Source of the DNA: Christiangramia fulva
Lineage (GTDB): Bacteria > Bacteroidota > Bacteroidia > Flavobacteriales > Flavobacteriaceae
Assembly (NCBI RefSeq): GCF_003024155.1
Contig: NZ_CP028136.1
Coordinates: 4,216,001-4,280,000 of the forward strand
Direction of reading: 5' to 3'
DNA length: 64,000 bases
A program made the position numbers and the translations under genes. Of the stretch, positions 1 through 10,500 are shown in pieces (positions within the stretch are counted from its first letter, which is position 1; the number at the start of each line of letters is the position of its first letter). A model generated the notes under the pieces. That model ran no database searches. It saw nothing but the letters and a program-made list of their open reading frames with translations, and was not told the origin of the DNA.

Positions 1-395
1 ACAAAAGGGGACTTCAGTTTATAGATATTTTTCTTCCCAATGAAGCAGAAATTTTAAAATTAACAAAGAGTAAAACACTCCAGCAAGCCATTGGTAAAAT
101 TCAACCTTACGATGGCTACCTTGTTATCAAGCAAGGAATAAAAGGTAGTAGAGGTATCCATAAAAATGAAGAAGTGGTATGCCCTGCTTATCATTTAAAA
201 CCCTTTGTGGATGCCATAGGTGCGGGGGATAGTTTTAATGCAGGATTTATTTTAAAATTTTTAGAAGAAGCTTCACTAGAGGAATGCCTGGATATGGGCA
301 ATAAGATTGGAGCCATTAGCACAACCGCCACAGGGGGTACTAAGGCGTTTGAAAATAAGAAATCCATTGAAAAAAGATTAAGCCAATTACATTAA
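1..395 (+). CDS. PfkB-family sugar kinase, C-terminal part (cut by window start)
   Basis: The frame is open from base 3 to the TAA at 393-395, so this is the 3' end of a gene that begins outside the window. The visible part reads IFLPNEAEIL, typical of the middle of ribokinase/PfkB kinases. It then has DAIGAGDSFNAGF, the PfkB signature 2 with the catalytic Asp and the anion-hole GAGD. The family phosphorylates sugars or sugar phosphates with ATP in the cytoplasm. One base separates it from a class II aldolase gene, so it probably makes the aldolase substrate. A tagatose-6-phosphate or fructose-1-phosphate-like kinase in GalNAc catabolism would fit, but 2-keto-3-deoxygluconate kinase cannot be excluded from this fragment. 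Confidence 0.85.
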   Translation, partial: KRGLQFIDIFLPNEAEILKLTKSKTLQQAIGKIQPYDGYLVIKQGIKGSRGIHKNEEVVCPAYHLKPFVDAIGAGDSFNAGFILKFLEEASLEECLDMGNKIGAISTTATGGTKAFENKKSIEKRLSQLH

Positions 396-396
396 A

Positions 397-1236
397 ATGA
401 AAATAAAAGACAGACTAGTAGAATTTACGAAGAAAAAAAGGGGGTTGCTGGCAACCAATTTTTACAATTTAGAGACTTTACATGGCGTTCTTCGAGCTGC
501 GGCTGATCTAAATGAACCACTCATTTTACAGCTTACCCAGAGTTCAATAGATTATATGGGATTAGAAACTGCCGTAAATCTTGGACGTACCGGATTGAAA
601 CAATTTGGAGTGGAAGGCTATTTACACCTGGATCATGGCGGCTCTGTAGAATTAGTACAAAAATGTCTGGATGCAGGATTTGACTCTGTAATGATCGACG
701 GAAGTGAACTTCCATTCGATGAAAATATTAAAATTACCAAAGAGGTCGTCAAAAGGGCTAAAAAATACGGCGCCCATGTAGAGGGAGAACTGGGTTATGT
801 AGCGAAACTGGGACAAGATCACGGCGGTGGTTTCACCCAACCCCACGAAGCAAAAACCTTCGTAGAAGCAACCGGCGTAGATGCCCTCGCAGTAGCCATA
901 GGAACTGCTCATGGCTTTTATAAAAAAGAACCCAAATTAGATCTCCCCTTACTGCAGCAGATTGCAGCAATTACGCCATCCACCTTAGTATTACATGGTA
1001 GTTCTGGGGTGCCTTCCAAACAAGTGCAGGCCGCCATTAGCAAAGGGATATGCAAAGTGAACCTTGCCACAGAGATTAAAAATATATTCATGAGTACTCT
1101 TCAACAAGAATTACAACAAAGCCAAGAGATTGATTTACGAAAAGTCTTTCCAAAAGCAACAATGAAGATTACAGAATTGGTTAAGATGAAATTGATAATG
1201 ATAAAAAATGAGAATTATGCTACGACCATTCATTGA
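397..1236 (+). CDS. Class II (zinc) ketose-bisphosphate aldolase, KbaY/GatY/FbaA-like
   Basis: The 279-residue product is the usual length for class II aldolases, which cleave fructose- or tagatose-1,6-bisphosphate into two triose phosphates. The zinc-site motif HLDHGG carries the catalytic Asp79 and the ligand His80. Further ligands are His172 in GTAHGF and His200 in LHGSSG, and the phosphate-binding glycines follow. The gene starts one base after the kinase stop and overlaps the next gene by 29 bases, so the three are translated as an operon. With a PfkB kinase upstream and GalNAc-releasing enzymes nearby, a tagatose-1,6-bisphosphate aldolase role in GalNAc breakdown is my preferred inference. 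Fructose-bisphosphate specificity is equally possible from motifs alone. Confidence 0.85.
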   Translation: MKIKDRLVEFTKKKRGLLATNFYNLETLHGVLRAAADLNEPLILQLTQSSIDYMGLETAVNLGRTGLKQFGVEGYLHLDHGGSVELVQKCLDAGFDSVMIDGSELPFDENIKITKEVVKRAKKYGAHVEGELGYVAKLGQDHGGGFTQPHEAKTFVEATGVDALAVAIGTAHGFYKKEPKLDLPLLQQIAAITPSTLVLHGSSGVPSKQVQAAISKGICKVNLATEIKNIFMSTLQQELQQSQEIDLRKVFPKATMKITELVKMKLIMIKNENYATTIH

Positions 1237-2221
1237 TGCCCATGTGCATTTAAACACCCCTACTCTTGAAAAACTCAAGATGGCCAAAGATTTAGATGCC
1301 TATTTCGTATCTATCAATACCGAAATCCCATTCTTTATTAGCCTAAAGGAGCAAGAGAAAACGATTCATAAACTAAATGAATTTGATAAACGAATCGCTT
1401 TTATTACCAGTTTTGAAACCAAGAATATTAATGAGGATAATTGGAGCGATAGAGCCATACAGCAGATAAAAACAGGTTTGGATCATGGGGCTAGAGCCGT
1501 AAAAATATGGAAAAATATAGGAATGGATGCCAGCCTGAAAGACCGTGAAGGTAATTTTATTATGGTGGATCATCCCAAATTAATGCCTATTTACCAATAC
1601 TTAAGTGATAATGATATTTTACTTATAGGACACCAGGGTGAACCTAGAAATTGTTGGCTTCCCCTGGAAAAAATGACAGTAGACTCCGACCGTAATTACT
1701 TTTCAGAGCATCCAGAATATCACATGTATAAGAATCCCGAATACCCTTCCTATGAGGAACAAATGAAGGCCCGTGATAATGTGCTGGAAAAATTTCCGAA
1801 AATGAAATATGTGGGACTCCACTTATTTAGTATGGAATATGATATCGAGGAGGTTGCCAAAAGACTAGATAAATACCCGAACACAAAAACGGATCTTGCA
1901 GAGCGGATATGTCACATTCAACTCCAGGCAAAAAACGATCCTGAAAAAGTTCGTGACTTTTTCATTAAATATCAGGACCGAATAATCTATGGAACAGACG
2001 TCATAGATGACGGCTCATTTACGGCTAAAGAAGCCACAGAAAGACTGAAATACCTCTGGAATTACCATTGGAAATTTTTTAGCACTTCACAGACTATGGA
2101 GGCGGAAGAATTCAAAGGCACTTTCAAAGGGCTTGAACTACCGGAAAAAGTTCTTACAAAGATTTTCCGGGACAATGCGATTGAAACCTATCGCCTTGAT
2201 AAAGAATTATTGACTTATTAA
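1208..2221 (+). CDS. Amidohydrolase-2 family TIM-barrel metal hydrolase
   Basis: The protein begins with FIDAHVHLNTP, the HxH metal-binding strand of the amidohydrolase superfamily. Further metal-site features are KIWKN (possible bridging Lys), GHQGE, GLHL and the late YGTDVID Asp. The order fits PF04909-type hydrolases and decarboxylases. There is no signal peptide, so it is cytoplasmic. The ATG at 1208 lies inside the aldolase gene; the ATG at 1217 would remove three residues and still overlap. Its position in a kinase-aldolase-GH109 operon suggests a sugar-lactone or acylated-sugar substrate. It is not a NagA/AgaA-type deacetylase by motif, and the exact substrate is unknown. Confidence 0.75.
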   Translation: MRIMLRPFIDAHVHLNTPTLEKLKMAKDLDAYFVSINTEIPFFISLKEQEKTIHKLNEFDKRIAFITSFETKNINEDNWSDRAIQQIKTGLDHGARAVKIWKNIGMDASLKDREGNFIMVDHPKLMPIYQYLSDNDILLIGHQGEPRNCWLPLEKMTVDSDRNYFSEHPEYHMYKNPEYPSYEEQMKARDNVLEKFPKMKYVGLHLFSMEYDIEEVAKRLDKYPNTKTDLAERICHIQLQAKNDPEKVRDFFIKYQDRIIYGTDVIDDGSFTAKEATERLKYLWNYHWKFFSTSQTMEAEEFKGTFKGLELPEKVLTKIFRDNAIETYRLDKELLTY

Positions 2222-2232
2222 AACTTAAACCG

Positions 2233-3642
2233 ATGTCCGACAACACAAACAGAAGAAATTTTTTAAAGCTCTCATCCCTGGCAGGAATTGGCCTGGTTAG
2301 CGGAAATGTTATTGCCAAAAGCAGTGAAAATTACATTCCTTTCAAAAACCCCTTGGAAACCTCGCATTTCAACATGTCAGGTTACGCAGCACCAAAGCTG
2401 GAGACCGTACGTGTCGGAATTATTGGGCTTGGCATGCGAGGACCAGGAGCCGTTACCCGCTTAAGCTATATCGAAGGTGTGGAAATTAAAGCGCTGTGCG
2501 ATCTCCGACCAAAACAAGCTGAAAAGGCTAAAGAATTATTAAAAAATACATCGCACGATCCTGATTTATATTCTGGAAGTGATTACGTTTGGAAGGAAGT
2601 TTGTGACCGCGACGACATCGATCTTATCTATATTGCCACTCCCTGGGAATGGCATACCCCTATGGCTGTTTACGCTATGAATTCCGGAAAACATGTTGCT
2701 GTAGAAGTTCCCGCTGCCAAAACAATTGATGAGTGCTGGGAATTGGTGGAAACTTCCGAAAAAACAAAGAAGCATTGCATGATGTTGGAAAATTGCTGTT
2801 ACGATTTCTTTGAGCTTCTAACCTTGAATATGGCCAGACAGGGATTTTTCGGAGATATTATTCACGGTGAAGGTGCCTATTTGCATAACCTATTAGATTT
2901 GAATTTTAGCAAAAATGGCTACGAGGATATGTGGAGACTTAGAGAAAATGCTCATAGAAATGGTAATTTATATCCTACACATGGTTTGGGTCCCATCTGC
3001 CAAATCATGAACATTAACCGTGGAGACCGCATGGATTATTTGGTTTCCCTCTCCAGTAATGACTATAATATGCACCCTAAAGCAGTGGAGCTAGCCAAGG
3101 AGGATCCATTTTTTGAGAAGTATACCGATGTTAAGTTTCGAGGTAATATGAATACCACCACTGTGAAAACCAAAAACGGTAGAAGTATAATGGTCCAGCA
3201 TGATGTTAGCTCGCCCCGACCTTATTCAAGAATTCATCTGGTGACAGGAAATAAGGCGACAGCAAGAAAGTGGCCTGAACAACTAATCTCCAAAGGACAT
3301 GAATGGATGAGTCCGGAAGAAATGAAGGAAGTTGAAGAGAAATATATGCCAGAAATCGTTAAAAAAGTGGGAGAACTCGCTAAAAAGGCAGGCGGCCATG
3401 GAGGAATGGATTTCATTATGACCTGGAGGCTCATCGATTGTCTTCGAAATGGCCTCCCATTGGACCAGGACGTTTACGATGCAGCCACCTGGAGCGCTAT
3501 TGCACCTTTAAGCGAATATTCCGTAAGAAATAAATCCCAAACATTAGATGTGCCTGATTTTACCCGAGGGAATTGGAAAACTAACGAACCTGTCGATATC
3601 AGTTTAAAAGGAGCAGGTAATACCAAAATTCAAATACAATAA
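2233..3642 (+). CDS. GH109-type alpha-N-acetylgalactosaminidase (Gfo/Idh/MocA fold)
   Basis: The 469-residue protein has an N-terminal RRNFLKLSSLAG twin-arginine-like export signal, then GIIGLGMRG at residues 62-70, the dinucleotide-binding turn of Gfo/Idh/MocA proteins. IATPWEWHTPMA and EVPAAKTIDECW follow the normal family layout. The C-terminal half has GGHGGMDFIMTWRLIDCL, which I recognise from GH109 enzymes. These use a tightly bound NAD to cleave terminal alpha-GalNAc by an oxidation-elimination mechanism. Export suggests action in the periplasm or on the cell surface. It closes the kinase-aldolase-amidohydrolase operon, 11 bases after the previous stop, and is followed by a terminator. 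The family assignment is from memory of motifs; other exported Gfo/Idh proteins share part of them. Confidence 0.8.
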   Translation: MSDNTNRRNFLKLSSLAGIGLVSGNVIAKSSENYIPFKNPLETSHFNMSGYAAPKLETVRVGIIGLGMRGPGAVTRLSYIEGVEIKALCDLRPKQAEKAKELLKNTSHDPDLYSGSDYVWKEVCDRDDIDLIYIATPWEWHTPMAVYAMNSGKHVAVEVPAAKTIDECWELVETSEKTKKHCMMLENCCYDFFELLTLNMARQGFFGDIIHGEGAYLHNLLDLNFSKNGYEDMWRLRENAHRNGNLYPTHGLGPICQIMNINRGDRMDYLVSLSSNDYNMHPKAVELAKEDPFFEKYTDVKFRGNMNTTTVKTKNGRSIMVQHDVSSPRPYSRIHLVTGNKATARKWPEQLISKGHEWMSPEEMKEVEEKYMPEIVKKVGELAKKAGGHGGMDFIMTWRLIDCLRNGLPLDQDVYDAATWSAIAPLSEYSVRNKSQTLDVPDFTRGNWKTNEPVDISLKGAGNTKIQIQ

Positions 3643-3653
3643 TAAAAGCTATC

Positions 3654-3687
3654 CCTTCCCAAGACTATAGTTTTGGGAAGGATTTTT
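3654..3687 (+). terminator. Intrinsic terminator after GH109 operon
   Basis: Nine-base arms CCTTCCCAA (3654-3662) and TTGGGAAGG (3673-3681) form a hairpin with a 10-base loop, followed by ATTTTT. It sits 12 bases after the GH109 stop and before the DeoR gene, so it should end the upstream operon. Confidence 0.75.
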
Positions 3688-3775
3688 GAAACAAAAATAA
3701 ATTTCTATCATAAACTTTCGTTTTATCTGAAAAATATTTCGATTATTGCGATATTTGTAGAAATTCGTAAGGCCT

Positions 3776-4534
3776 ATGAAAAAAACCGCGCAACGACGTT
3801 CCCTGATATTAGAAGAACTTGATAAGAACGGACAAGTAGATGTTAATGAATTAAGTGAACTATTAGGGGTTAGTGAAGTAACAATCAGAAATGATTTAGA
3901 TAAACTAGCCAATAACAATCTACTGATAAGAGCGCACGGCGGTGCCTTTAAAACGAGTAATATAGCCCTTACGATTAATGAGAAAAAGCGCTTAAATATT
4001 GATGTAAAAAGGAAAATTGGTAAAAAAGCTGCTTCCTTAATTAACGAAGAAGATTCCATAATTTTAGATTCCGGGACAACCACTTTTGAAATCTCTAATA
4101 ATCTTGGAGATTTTAACAGGGTTACCGTTATAAGTAATGCACTGGATATCATAAATAACTTAGCAGAAAAACCTTCTGTAGAAGTTTTTATGCCTGGCGG
4201 CTATTTAAAAGAATTCTCCATGTCATTGGTTGGACCTATGGCTGAAAGAAATTTGAAACAACTTTTTTGCAACAAATTATTTCTCGGGGTCGATGGAATC
4301 CGATTAAACCAGGGAGTCTTTACACATCACATGGAGGAAGCTTACCTCAACCAAATCATGATCGACATTGCCGAAGAAGTCATCCTTGTAGCAGACAGCT
4401 CAAAATTTAATAAATCTGGATTGGCCTTTATATGCGGTTTTGACAAGATCAACAAAATCATTACTGACGATAAAATTTCTCAAAATGAACTTTCCTTTTT
4501 TGAGAAAAATAATATCGAAGTAATTATTGCCTGA
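3776..4534 (+). CDS. DeoR/GlpR-family transcriptional regulator (AgaR-like)
   Basis: The 252-residue protein has the DeoR N-terminal winged helix, with DVNELSELLGVSEVTIRNDL as the helix-turn-helix and RAHGGA as the wing. The sugar-phosphate sensing domain follows, with DSGTTTFEI, VISNALDI, PGG and the late VADSSKF. Family members repress sugar operons and are released by a phosphosugar. The upstream operon encodes a sugar kinase and a bisphosphate aldolase, and an AgaR-type regulator of GalNAc catabolism would fit. This gene has its own upstream region after the terminator. The start at 3776 places the helix-turn-helix at the usual distance from the N-terminus. Confidence 0.9.
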   Translation: MKKTAQRRSLILEELDKNGQVDVNELSELLGVSEVTIRNDLDKLANNNLLIRAHGGAFKTSNIALTINEKKRLNIDVKRKIGKKAASLINEEDSIILDSGTTTFEISNNLGDFNRVTVISNALDIINNLAEKPSVEVFMPGGYLKEFSMSLVGPMAERNLKQLFCNKLFLGVDGIRLNQGVFTHHMEEAYLNQIMIDIAEEVILVADSSKFNKSGLAFICGFDKINKIITDDKISQNELSFFEKNNIEVIIA

Positions 4535-4568
4535 TTTCATTTTATCCAATTATTTACCTCGCTTCCGA

Positions 4569-4689
4569 TTACCCTTTACTGTCGATAATTAATAACCACC
4601 CTTTCCTGGGTGATACAGAAATGGTTTCCCCTATTTTAAATTGCTTAGCGGGCTGGAAATCTTTTATTTCAGGAGCATAAATCCTGGCC
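4569..4689 (-). other. Out-of-frame C-terminal tail of the DUF6067/GH123-N-like gene
   Basis: Directly after the stop of the 4690-7545 gene, the next frame (skipping one A in CCCAAATAAGG) stays open to a TAA at 4569-4571. It reads NKARIYAPEI, then KDFQPAKQFK, then IGETISVSPRKGWLLI. This looks like a natural C-terminus (a beta-rich closing strand such as glycosidase tails have) rather than random translation. The most economical explanation is a one-base insertion in the AAA run near 4690. A sequencing error or a programmed +1 shift at CCC-A is also possible. Confidence 0.6.
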
Positions 4690-7545
4690 TTATTTGGGTT
4701 TGATACCTAATAATTTCCAGTTGATTTGAAGGGATACCTCTGTTTGTTCAGGATACCAGCTGGCCATAGAGATTAAAACTTTCTTCCCCTTTTTATAAAC
4801 CGTCACCAGCACTTGATCATTGTCGGTTTTAACTGGACAATCCTCTGCCCAATAACCTATCATTTCTGATCCCTGTATTTCAAATTCGTCCCAAAGTTTC
4901 CATATAGGTCTTGGATCTGCATTTGCTGACCATGGCATTCGATTTGTCATACCATATAACATTCCGCGATATAAATTACCTCCATCTTGTAACATTTCAC
5001 CCATCAGACCAAAAGGAATTCCACTTACTTCGGTAAGCATAAAATCCGGTCCATTGTTTTCATAATCAAAATATTCTCCAAACCAGAGACGATTCAAATA
5101 TGGGAAATGTTCCAAATACAAATTGGCACTATTATTAAATCCATCTCGCTCATTATATTGATTAGCCGAGTGTAAATCAATAATACCCGGATGACCATTC
5201 TTAGTTAAAACACGTTTTATCCTTTTCATGGTAATCCGGTCAAACGCAACATCATCAAGATAGATTCCATCAATGTCTATATTATCTACCAGCCAATTCA
5301 TTCCTTCCACATAATAATTATGCCACCGATTCATTCCACTATTAATGATCGCAGCGTCATGGAATTGAGGCACATACCATGCGGCTATATAATCATCATT
5401 TAAGTGCTCTTGCAACCAGGAATAACCTCCCCCCTCTCCCGAAGAAAAAACTTCATGGCCCAAACTCCGGATGGGATATAATTCATAAAGTCTATTGGAA
5501 ACCTCCCGTATCGTATTGTAAATTTTTACTTTTATTCCTTTTTGGTGGGCCTCATCCACATAATCTTTCATTTCCTTCGTGGCAATAAACGGATAATTGA
5601 TATAAGGATTTATCTCGTTACCGTGATGGATATTTACCACCGTTGCACCTGAGGCTACCACAGTATCAATTGGTTTATAAGCATGATAAAATCGCATATC
5701 CCACTGTTGTGAAGTGTTGAGTGTATGAAATGGGGTTATTAATAAATGAAAATTGTAATATAAAGAATCACCCTTTTTCAGATCTCGGGTTCCACTATAG
5801 CAATTTACCGTAACCATATCGTCCTTGCTATCGATATTAATTCCTCCTTTATTATCATTTCCCCATGAGGTGGGCAATAAAAGCGGTTTTTTCAGATAAA
5901 AATTGGTATTTAAGGGACGCATGTAGTGCTGGTCGCGCAACGAAAACTGAATTCCCCCATTGACGCCACCAAACCATCCTCCATCCTGGTTCTTGTGGGT
6001 AACATCCCATTTCCACTTTAAGGAATCAGGAGCATTCCCTCCTTTTTTACCCAGGCCCATGAAGTAACGGAATTTATTTTTGGCTACAGGAATCTCCATG
6101 GCGATATCATTTAAACTGACTGGCTCCTTTGCAATAACTTTCACTTTATAATCCATAAAACCATCAAACTCTATGGAACCTAAAATCTCCAACTCCATTT
6201 TTGAAAAAGTCAGAGTTGTCTTCCAACTTACCTTTCCATCTTCCTTTTGAGTAAATTTTAAGGAGGAAGCCTTAAAATGAAGGAATTCATCTCGACTATT
6301 TTTGATTTGAAATTGAATAGGCTTTGCTAATATATCTGATGGACGGTCCAGAATCCGTGTCATCCTGGAGTTAAAATAAGTAAGAATTCTTTTTGGTAAT
6401 CCACTAGAGTCAAGAATTACTTTTCTTCCAAGAAGCTGAATTTCATTTCCTGTAATCTTTAAAGGTTCATAAGGAGCAATAACAGTATTTCCTTCGGCTA
6501 ATCTAGAATTAAGCCACGGTAACCTCGTCATTTTCCATGGCTCGTCAAAACTGAGATTTTTGGCAATATCCTCTCTTACATCAAATTGTAATTTAATTTC
6601 CTTTTTATTCTTTTGACCCACAGTAACTGTAGCAATACCCGTGTAAGTTCCGGGAGCCAAATCTTTCTTAATTTCAAACCCACACCACAGGGGCTGAATT
6701 ATCCCTTTGGGTATATTCACCTCCTGACGCATTGGGTTTCCTCTATAATCCACCCCTTCCGTATTAAAACAGGTAAAATTATTACGGCTAATGACATCTC
6801 CAGTCTCGCTTTTTAAGTCAGAAACAGACACTTCTACTTGATCAAGATTATGGTCAGCAGACCAAATTCCTAACTGGAAAGCATAAAAGGCTCCTCTAGA
6901 TACTCGATCCCGCAAAATTTCCGAAGCCCCTTTTTTAATCATCCATTTTTTAGGCAGCCTATTTTTCATTATAATCGGCTGTCTAAAAGTCTCGGGGAAG
7001 ACATAGTAAGGTTGTTTACCCGTTTTATTGAGGAATTCTGTGATTTCATTCGGTGAGGCAATAATTTCCATCTCCGAACTATTATTAAACTCATTTACTG
7101 ATTCAATTCGAAGGAATTTGGTATTGGCTCCCTTTTTTAATGCACTTGTTTGCAAGGGAACTTCTCGCGTTAGATAAACGGCGTTTGGATAATTTTTAGA
7201 ACCATGTAATTCATATGGTAAAAAATAAACATAATAAATTCCCTTACCTGAATTTGGATGAAAACGAAACGTTCCAGAAAGTGCATTCATTTCATTGTAT
7301 TGAGTCGGATAAAATCGATGATTGGAAAGACTATCTACAATAATTAATTGTTGTTCATTTGAAACATTCCTATTCCTCCACGGAATAGTGGCTGATACGG
7401 TATCGTCATCAGAAAGAACTTTTAATACAGCTCTTTGGGTGCCTAACGAATCTGCATTCCATTTGTACTGTTGCGGAGGATATGTATGTTGTGAAAACGC
7501 AGATACATACAGCAATATCAACAAACCAAATAGGGTATTTTTCAT
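4690..7545 (-). CDS. Large exported glycoside hydrolase, GH123-N/DUF6067-like
   Basis: The preferred start is the ATG at 7545, which begins a standard signal peptide (MKNTLFGLLILLYVSAFSQ); an ATG five codons upstream adds only MYCLA. The first half is beta-sandwich-like and the second half reads like a TIM barrel, with GIYLDDVAFDR, GIIDLHSANQ and GEYFDYENN. The paired Asp residues after GIYL are candidate catalytic residues. I recognise the layout of the DUF6067 (GH123 N-terminal) family found in Bacteroidota glycan loci, for which I know no firm activity. It lies a few bases downstream of the GH31 gene and is probably co-transcribed with it. The stop at 4690 appears premature because a matching C-terminus continues in the next frame. 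Confidence 0.7.
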   Translation of the reverse strand: MKNTLFGLLILLYVSAFSQHTYPPQQYKWNADSLGTQRAVLKVLSDDDTVSATIPWRNRNVSNEQQLIIVDSLSNHRFYPTQYNEMNALSGTFRFHPNSGKGIYYVYFLPYELHGSKNYPNAVYLTREVPLQTSALKKGANTKFLRIESVNEFNNSSEMEIIASPNEITEFLNKTGKQPYYVFPETFRQPIIMKNRLPKKWMIKKGASEILRDRVSRGAFYAFQLGIWSADHNLDQVEVSVSDLKSETGDVISRNNFTCFNTEGVDYRGNPMRQEVNIPKGIIQPLWCGFEIKKDLAPGTYTGIATVTVGQKNKKEIKLQFDVREDIAKNLSFDEPWKMTRLPWLNSRLAEGNTVIAPYEPLKITGNEIQLLGRKVILDSSGLPKRILTYFNSRMTRILDRPSDILAKPIQFQIKNSRDEFLHFKASSLKFTQKEDGKVSWKTTLTFSKMELEILGSIEFDGFMDYKVKVIAKEPVSLNDIAMEIPVAKNKFRYFMGLGKKGGNAPDSLKWKWDVTHKNQDGGWFGGVNGGIQFSLRDQHYMRPLNTNFYLKKPLLLPTSWGNDNKGGINIDSKDDMVTVNCYSGTRDLKKGDSLYYNFHLLITPFHTLNTSQQWDMRFYHAYKPIDTVVASGATVVNIHHGNEINPYINYPFIATKEMKDYVDEAHQKGIKVKIYNTIREVSNRLYELYPIRSLGHEVFSSGEGGGYSWLQEHLNDDYIAAWYVPQFHDAAIINSGMNRWHNYYVEGMNWLVDNIDIDGIYLDDVAFDRITMKRIKRVLTKNGHPGIIDLHSANQYNERDGFNNSANLYLEHFPYLNRLWFGEYFDYENNGPDFMLTEVSGIPFGLMGEMLQDGGNLYRGMLYGMTNRMPWSANADPRPIWKLWDEFEIQGSEMIGYWAEDCPVKTDNDQVLVTVYKKGKKVLISMASWYPEQTEVSLQINWKLLGIKPK

Positions 7546-7571
7546 AGCAAGACAATACATTTTAATACTTT

Positions 7572-10500
7572 TTAAAAGGAATTGGAATGGAGATTTTTAT
7601 CAACCATTATTCCCTGTGAAAGATGTAAGTTATAGGTGACCGGACGTTTCGCCTTTAATTTTATGATCATTAATTCCAGGTCTCCGTTTAGGGTTTCCTT
7701 ATTTCCCAGGTTTACAAATGTGGGGTATAAGATGGTTTGTCCATTAGTATGCAACCTGTTATTGGTGAAATTTTTCATTTCTTTAGTCCCTAAGGGTTCC
7801 ACTCCCAAATATTCAAACTTACTGGTATCATAAGGCAGGGCAAAGCTAAATGCATTGACTCCTTCCATTTTTTTCCCAATTACCTTTATTTGTATAATCT
7901 CACCCTTATCGAATCTATTTTTTTCTGTTTGCAATACAATATTTCCTGCGATACTATCTGATTTCTCAGTCTTAGCGATCCCTCCCTCTAACTTGATAGC
8001 AACATTGGAAATATCATAGGCATCTATAATTCCATTTTTATTTACATCACCGTTACTAACGTATCCTTCAAAGTCTGAATCACCAAGTTTAAGACCTGTA
8101 TAGTTTTGGTAAGAAGTCAGATCATTAGAATCGATTAATTGGTCGTTATTTATATCTCCCGGCAAATAGGATGAAGCTCCTGGAACCCTGAACACATATA
8201 GTTCACGGCCCGATCCAAAACCACCTACTCCTTCGGTGACAGAAATTTTGATATACCTGGCCACCGGTTGTTTGGTAAATTTTAAATGCTTGTTTTGAGA
8301 ATTGTTATTCCATTGAATGTTTCCACCTGGGATCCAATGTTGTGCATCACTGCTGTATGAGACAGCTCCTTTTAATATGATGCCATTCCCTCCACTACTG
8401 CGTGGCACATATTCCAATTTATCCAGTTTAGTAAAAGAGTTCAGATCGATCACCAATTCAAATGGTACAGCGGATTTCCCCCACTGGGTATGCCATAAAG
8501 TTCCCTCGTCAAAATCAAAAAGATTCGCAATCCCATCTCCTGGTTGATTTTTAACATTCGTTTTTGCCGTTATACCTCTTATGGCAAATTCTAAAGGGTT
8601 AGCATTCGTGGTTGCAGAAAATTCCTGCCATGGAGAATATTCATTTTTATTTACAGCCCTAATTTGAAAAGAATAGGTTTTTTCAGGTTGTAGATATTCT
8701 ATAAGGTATTCTTCCTTTTTTATAGTAGAATAGATAAGACCATTAAACTTAATTTCGTAATAATCCGCATTGGGAACTGATTCCCAGCTTAATTTAATAT
8801 TATAAGGACTGGTTTTCGCCTTAATTTGATTTATAGGTGTTAATTTCCCGCTACTCCTTTTTTGTTGATTGGGTGAATTGAATTCATAACCTTTTATAAA
8901 AACCGTAAGAGCCTGTGTCGTGATATCGGCTTTTTGAACCTTAACAATCAATTGCGGATTCCTTCTGATCTTCACTTTTTCAAATTCGGATCCCTTAGTA
9001 GCAAAACGGTTAAAATCTGTATCATCATTATAATAATAGGCATTTTGGGATTCCTTGAGTTTATTTAATGAAGTAACTTCCTTAAGATGAATATTTTTGT
9101 TGTCAATTTTTAGCTTAATCTTACGTGGCCTTTTTGTAAGGTTAATCCTGAATTCTGTTGATTTTTCTTTTTCAAAACCTTTAAAATTCCCTTCGGAGGG
9201 ATGAACCATAACTGTTAGATGATCATCTTCAAGTTTAGATTCTATTAAGGTATACAGGGCCTCGCCTTTTTTATACGCGGTTGTTTTTCCATCGTCATCA
9301 TATTGTTTGAATGTTGTTGTGCCATAAGGATATATTTCATAGATTCGATGCTGGGTATCAATTTCGGATATATTATTATTAGGATTATTCAAAGGAATGA
9401 TAGCTCCTTTTTTTACAAAAACCGGTAATTTCCATATCGGACTCCAAAAACTATTAATAACCCTTCCCCCTTCATATTCCTGACCGGAAAAAAAATCAAT
9501 CCATTTACCCTTGGGTAAGTAAATGCCATGTCGAATATCATTCCCTTTGGAATCTGCATTGGTGTTTTGATATATAGGAGCCACCAAAAAATAAGGTCCA
9601 TACATGAATTGATACCTGGTCGCTGATCCCAGTGTGTAATTATTTTTTTCTTCTAAAAACATTGGTCTGATCATGGGAAGACTGTCCACGGCTGTTCTGG
9701 CGATCGTGTAGCTATAGGGCAATAACTCAGATTTTAATTTTAAATAATTTCTGTTAATGGAGGTCGCAGGTTCACCTAGCGCATGTGGATATTTAGGATT
9801 CTTCCCCCATCCATCCATATTTAATTGCATGGGAGTGAAGGTTTTCCATTGGAAATCACGAATATTGACAAGGGTATTTTCTCCCCCAAAGATACCATCC
9901 ATATCTGAAGTTATATTTGGTTGGCCTGATAATCCCGCTCCAATATAGGTAGGAATGTGAAAACGAATGTATTCCCATAGTCCCCCGGTTTGATCCCCTG
10001 TCCAGATGGCTGCATATCGTTGCGTGCCTGCCCAGCCATCCAAAGTGATAATAAAGGGGCGCGCCTGATGTCCATATTTGGGCATAATTTGACCGACATC
10101 TGCTACTCCATTTAAACCGAAGGAATAACCCGATCCTACCCAGGCTACATCTGTCTTTAAAACACGCACGCCAGCTTCTCCTACTTCTTTGATAATATCC
10201 CTTTGCAATAAGGGATCTATCCCTTTTTTAGGGTGTAGGTCGGATTGGGTCCAAAGTCCTATTTGCACCCCATGAGCTCTCGCATACTCCCCAAACTCTT
10301 TTAAATTTTGAATGTTCCCTTCAAGTGTTCCAGTTTGTCCATATCCAGCTCCATAACCATCATTAGGCAGAATCCACCCCAGGGGCATATCATGCTTTTT
10401 ATAACGATCTATAACAGCACGTGCTGAGAATTGATAATTATTATTTTCCCCATTAAGCGATTCCTTAATTCCACCGCTATCGGTTTGACTTTCAGAATAC

